Positions 58,023 to 64,000 of a DNA stretch of 64,000 bases are shown here, piece by piece. The stretch is from positions 1 to 64,000 of the forward strand of contig JADYYP010000071.1 in NCBI GenBank assembly GCA_020853575.1, given 5' to 3'. Source of the DNA: Planctomycetota bacterium. Lineage in GTDB: Bacteria > Planctomycetota > UBA1135 > GCA-002686595. A model generated the notes under the pieces. The model worked only from the letters and a program-made list of their open reading frames with translations, was not told where the DNA came from and ran no database searches. The stretch's first letter is position 1. Every line of letters begins with the position of its first letter. A program made the position numbers and the translations under genes.

Positions 58023-58234
58023 GCCGCGAAACCTCGTGGTTTTCTGAGCGGATTGCGCGTGGAACACGACCTGCGCGCCCGCTAGGATTCGCGTCGTTCT
58101 AGCACGTCCGCCGCGTTTGCGGACGTGGCTCGTCGAGGGCGACCGCCGCGAGCGGTGCGCGCGACGCGGGTCGAGGGGCTCTCCGAACGGAACGACAGGA
58201 GAGATCGAGTTTCCTTAGCGCCACGGTTCCATCC

Positions 58235-59539
58235 ATGAAGATTCGACGTTCGCCCATTCGAGATTGGACGCGTTCGCTCGTTGCTGTCGGATGTCTCTCC
58301 GCGCTTTCGTTCGCGCAGGCGAGCGCCGCGAGCGCGCCCGTGCCGACGCCCACCGACGCGGGCCAAAAGCCCGCCGAGGCTGCCAAGAAGTCGCAAAGTG
58401 ACGAAGTCAAGTTCATGCGCTTCGTGCGCGCCGCCGCGAAGGGCGCGAAGGTGCGCAACATCTACGACGCTCAGGGTGTCGTGGTCGGCAACATTCCCGC
58501 CGAGGGGCTGCTGGCGGTATATGGCGAGCGCGCCGGTTGGCTCGAAGTCGAAGCGCCCGAGGGGCTGCAGGTGTGGGTCTACGGCGAGTACGTCCGTGCC
58601 ACCAACGACCCGGGCCTGCTCGAGATCACCGGCGACAACGTGCACATGCGTCCGTTGCCGTCGCGCGAGACCGATGCGATGCCGCTCAAGCAGGCGCTGC
58701 GCAAGGGCGAGAAGGTGCGCCTGATCGGTCGCAAGGACGTCGCGCTCGATCTCTCGAAGGACTGGGTCAACGTCTGGTCTCCGGTGGGCACGCGAGCGTG
58801 GGTCGCCGCGAGTGAGACCGAAGCACTCCCCGCGGGTTCCGACGGAGCCGCGTTGTGGGCTGCCGCGGTATCTCGGGCGCGCAAGCTCTCCGGAGCAACG
58901 CCCGCCACGAGTCCGACGAGCGACGGCAAGCCCGTGCAGGCCGCGAGCGGTGCTCAAGAGCCGCGCTCGGTGAGTGAGGCGCTCGACGTCGCCGATCGCA
59001 AGCTCGCCGACGCGCGCGCCGCGGCGATGAAGGGCTCCGCGCCCGACATCGAAGGCGTGCGCCAGGCCTACCAAGGTGTGCTGGCGATGTCGCCGTCCGA
59101 GGCCGTGCGTTCGACCGTTCAGGATCGCCTGCGGACCTGCGACGCGGTCGCGGAGCTGTGGGCCATGACCGTGCAACTCGAGGACGCCAAGACCACCAAC
59201 GCGGCGCTGCAGAAGCAACGCGAAGACGAGTTCAAGAAAGCTACCGAGCGCCTGTCTCCCGACGCGCGTTTCGACGGTCGCGGATGGCTGACCAAGCGCA
59301 ACTACATCGGAGCGGACGCGCCGGTCTACGTGCTGGTGTTCGGCAACGACGTGATCGCCGAGGTGCGTTGCACCAGCGGGCGCTTCGACCTCGAAGACTT
59401 CGTCGACTGCGAGATCGGCTTCAACGGCACCCAGGCCAGTGGTCCGACGCGTTCGGCCCAACCCGGTCAGTCCCGTGCGGCTTCCTACGATGTCTCGCGC
59501 ATCGAGGTGATCGCTCTGCGCGCCGCCAAGAAGAACTGA
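58235..59539 (+). CDS. secreted protein with bacterial SH3-like domains
   Basis: 434 aa. Signal peptide (SLVAVGCLSALSFAQASAA). Two SH3b-like units are visible at about 70-128 (GAKVRNIYDAQGVVVGNIPAEGLLAVYG to VWVYGEYV) and about 133-192 (GDNVHMRPLPSRET to WVNVWSPVGTRAWVAA). A helical middle region and a C-terminal beta segment (YVLVFGNDVIAEVRCTSGRF) follow. SH3b domains usually bind cell-wall or surface ligands. The start follows a weak ribosome-binding site. A small cysteine protein gene follows 9 bp downstream. Confidence 0.75.
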   Translation: MKIRRSPIRDWTRSLVAVGCLSALSFAQASAASAPVPTPTDAGQKPAEAAKKSQSDEVKFMRFVRAAAKGAKVRNIYDAQGVVVGNIPAEGLLAVYGERAGWLEVEAPEGLQVWVYGEYVRATNDPGLLEITGDNVHMRPLPSRETDAMPLKQALRKGEKVRLIGRKDVALDLSKDWVNVWSPVGTRAWVAASETEALPAGSDGAALWAAAVSRARKLSGATPATSPTSDGKPVQAASGAQEPRSVSEALDVADRKLADARAAAMKGSAPDIEGVRQAYQGVLAMSPSEAVRSTVQDRLRTCDAVAELWAMTVQLEDAKTTNAALQKQREDEFKKATERLSPDARFDGRGWLTKRNYIGADAPVYVLVFGNDVIAEVRCTSGRFDLEDFVDCEIGFNGTQASGPTRSAQPGQSRAASYDVSRIEVIALRAAKKN

Positions 59540-59548
59540 GGCTGGGCG

Positions 59549-59701
59549 ATGTGGCGAGCGATCGTCGACTTCTGGCGACGCTTGGCTGCTCTCGGACCCG
59601 CGAGTCCGCTGTGCGACACGTGCAAGTGGGACTACGGCGGCGCGTGCAAGCGCCCCGAACGGCCGAACGCCACGCGCTGCCCTGATTACAAGCGCCGCTG
59701 A
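59549..59701 (+). CDS. 50-aa four-cysteine protein
   Basis: 50 aa. gagg seven bases before the ATG is a good ribosome-binding site. The start lies 9 bp after the SH3-protein stop, so the two are likely co-transcribed. After an amphipathic N-terminus (MWRAIVDFWRRLAALG) come four cysteines: CDTC, then GGAC, then RCPDYKRR at the end. The spacing suits a small metal-binding or disulfide knuckle. Short genes of this size are easily missed in annotation. No family recognised. Confidence 0.6.
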   Translation: MWRAIVDFWRRLAALGPASPLCDTCKWDYGGACKRPERPNATRCPDYKRR

Positions 59702-59823
59702 GGACGCCCGGAGCCGGCGGGCTCGAGCGGTACGCGGACGCGATCGCGTCGCACAACCGGAGTCCTGGGTCCGCGGCGCGCTGGATCTGGGAGTTGCCCT
59801 TTCGCGGCAGGCCTCGCGCTTGA

Positions 59824-59896
59824 TTCAACTTCCGGAGCCGGTTCAGCTCCCGGAGTGTGGTTCAGCTCCCGGTGCTGGTTCAGCTTCATTCAGAGG
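59824..59896. repeat. 18-19-bp degenerate tandem repeat
   Basis: Four units beginning ttcarctyccgg (59824, 59842, 59861 and 59879) run head to tail in the gap between the four-cysteine gene and tgt. The last unit is the most divergent. No hairpin or gene explains them. Confidence 0.75.
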
Positions 59897-59983
59897 AGAC
59901 CGCGGTGAACTCACGGTCTCGAGGCTCGGCGCCCTGAGGGCGACGGTGCAGTCGACATCCCGAGAGCCCTTATCCGCGTTGCT

Positions 59984-62399
<2,416 letters not shown>

Positions 62400-62403
<4 letters not shown>

Positions 62404-63491
62404 GGCGCTGCACCACCACGCTCGAGACCGACACTCTCCGGGTCGAGCCCCAGTGCCTGGCAACCCGCTCGCGTGATCAAGCGTCCGCGGCTCGTGCGTT
62501 CGATGAAGCCGCAGCGCAACAGGTGCGGCTCGAACACTTCCTCGATGGTGTCCTCGGCTTCGCCGACCGCCGCGGCGATGGTCTTGAGGCCCATCGGCCG
62601 CACGCCGCCGCGCGCCAAGCAGCTCAAGATGCGACGGTCGAGCTCCTCCAGCCCAAATTCGTCCACTCCCATGCGTCGCAGAGCCTCGCGCGCGTGCGGC
62701 TGCGTGGCGCTGTCGGCTCCGACGACCTGCACCAAGTCGCGCACGCGGCGCAGGAAGCGATTGGCGACGCGCGGCGTTCCGCGGCTGCGTTCGGCGATCA
62801 CGCGCGCAGCCTCGTCGTCCAACGCGAGCCCCAGGATGCGCGACGAGCGCAACAGGATCGCGATCAGGTCCTCGCTCGGGTAGGGGCTCAAACGCTCGAG
62901 CAATCCGAAGCGACCGCGGAACGGAGCGGAGAGCAAGCCCTCGCGCGTGGTCGCGCCGACCAGCACGAAGCGCTCGAGCTTCAAGGGCAGAACGCGCGCG
63001 TTCGGTCCCTGATCCAGGGTCAAGTCGACGGCGAAATCCTCCATCGCGGAGTAGAGGTACTCCTCGACCGCCGGAGGCACGCGGTGGATCTCGTCGATGA
63101 ACAGCACGTCGCCGCGCTTGAGCTGCGTCAGGATCCCGACCAAGTCGCGCGCGCGTTCCAGCGCGGGTCCGGTGGTCGAGTGCAACGTCGTGCCCAACTC
63201 GATCGCGATCAACTTGGCGAGACTCGTCTTGCCCAGGCCGGGCGGGCCCGAGAGCAGAACGTGGTCGGGAGCTTCGTCGCGCGCGCGAGCGGCCTGGATC
63301 GCGACGCGCAGGTTCTCGACCGACTGCCGCTGGCCGACGAACTCCTCGAAGCGCTGCGGGCGCAGCGTGTTCTCGAACTCGATTTCACGCGCGACAGCGG
63401 CCGGCCCGAGCAACGACTCCAGGCTCGCGCCGATCCGCTCAGCGTGGAAGATCGAGGTCGGCGCGTCCTCCGAACCGGCGTCGCGGGTCAT
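62400..63491 (-). CDS. ruvB: Holliday junction branch migration DNA helicase RuvB
   Basis: 363 aa. Hexameric AAA+ motor that moves Holliday junctions with RuvA. Walker A GPPGLGKTSLA, Walker B LFIDEIHR, sensor 1 region VGATTREGLLSAPFRGRFG and the arginine finger region LERLSPYPSEDL are all present. The winged-helix domain ends near GFIERTSRGRLIT. ATG 63491 is preferred to an upstream GTG. First gene of the minus-strand operon here; ruvA and ruvC are not in the window. Confidence 0.97.
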
Positions 63492-64000
63492 CGGCACAGA
63501 GTAGCCCTTCGCCCGCGGCTGGCGAAGCCTCCGCGGAGCGGCGCCGCGTGCGTGCGCCGGGGTAGCGGGGAGCGCTCGTCCTCCGGCTCCAGCTCTCGCG
63601 GCGCCGCGCGCCGCGGGGAGGGGCGAGCGTGGAAGCGTCGGTGAGCTGGCGCCGCGCTCGACCGGCGCGCCGCCCTGCCCAGCCCGACGCAGCTGAAAGA
63701 AAGCGTCCTTCGATGCGTGCTGGCTAGCGAGCGCGCTGCGGACCGCGAAGAATCCCCATCTGGAGCGGTTGCAACTTGGCCTTGCGAGAGTAAAACCAGC
63801 GCAGACGAGCCTGGCCGAATCCCCGCGGGGATTTCTCCGGGATCCGATCCCCCGATCGAGGACGTTGTCCGTGGTGAGCCCCCGCTCGCCGCGCGCGGCA
63901 TGGCGGCGCCTTCCTTCGGTTTTCGGTTCCCTCCTTCGGCGCTCGTCCGTCTTCGGTGCATCCCCGCCAAGTCTCGGGCGCGACCCGTGACCGCGCAGGG
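63492..64000. other. region upstream of ruvB, no confident gene
   Basis: 509 bp to the right edge. No frame has recognisable features. It probably holds the ruvB promoter on the minus strand. Confidence 0.4.

Noticed and set aside
63488-63970. 160-aa minus-strand frame upstream of ruvB
   Set aside because: Ser/Arg/Pro-rich composition, no start signal and no recognisable domain; it looks like noncoding GC-rich sequence.

Overview
The window is very GC-rich, with a strong G/C bias at third codon positions, and it is almost fully coding. It looks like a chromosomal segment of a planctomycete-like bacterium (Planctomycetota). This is an inference from gene content: an ECF sigma factor next to a Ser/Thr kinase, a kinase fused to calcium-binding repeats and a formylglycine-generating-enzyme (FGE)-like domain, a DUF1570-like peptidase, many secreted TPR, beta-helix and SH3 proteins, and a Rho with a very long Gly/Arg-rich N-terminus. 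No rRNA, tRNA, CRISPR array or complete insertion sequence was found.

Region 1 (about 1-15.4 kb) is an accessory defence island. A minus-strand operon reads: small HTH regulator, hsdM, kwaA-like membrane protein, kwaB-like DUF4868 protein, hsdS, AlbA_2/GHKL protein, hsdR. From hsdM to the AlbA_2 gene each start overlaps the previous stop by 1-4 bases. A complete Kiwa-like gene pair therefore appears to be built into a type I restriction-modification operon. Beyond it lie an FxLYD lipoprotein, an HU-like protein, a metallopeptidase-like lipoprotein and a phage/plasmid gene II/X-type replication protein. Six copies of a 17-bp palindrome (GTAGACAC-N-GTGTCTAC and variants) bound these modules. 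I did not see the palindrome in the remaining 49 kb.

Region 2 (15.4-36.4 kb) is mostly plus-strand envelope and core genes. It holds a DUF454 protein (minus), a large secreted TPR protein, rho, a GT39-type membrane protein, a trypsin-like protease, a TPR lipoprotein/Nudix pair (minus), and a secreted FG-GAP/YadA-head/peptidase S74 protein. A strong bidirectional terminator follows. Then on the minus strand come a lone homodimeric-type pyruvate dehydrogenase E1, a GT4 glycosyltransferase and an oxidoreductase-epimerase fusion.

Region 3 (36.9-50.7 kb, mainly plus strand) contains guaB-guaA (overlapping, GMP synthesis), the kinase-TSP3-FGE fusion, a DUF1570-like peptidase, a beta-helix protein (minus), an acidic secreted protein, an ECF sigma factor with a membrane Ser/Thr kinase, and a small membrane protein.

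Region 4 (50.7-64 kb) contains gatC-gatA-gatB plus a coupled small membrane protein (minus, all overlapping), a DUF membrane protein, comF with a DAERD-repeat insertion, panD, a PLP aminotransferase, an SH3-domain secreted protein with a coupled 50-aa four-cysteine protein, and the minus-strand operon ruvB-spoIID-tgt. Several short tandem repeats (14-19 bp units) are scattered through regions 2 to 4, two of them inside reading frames (rho and comF).
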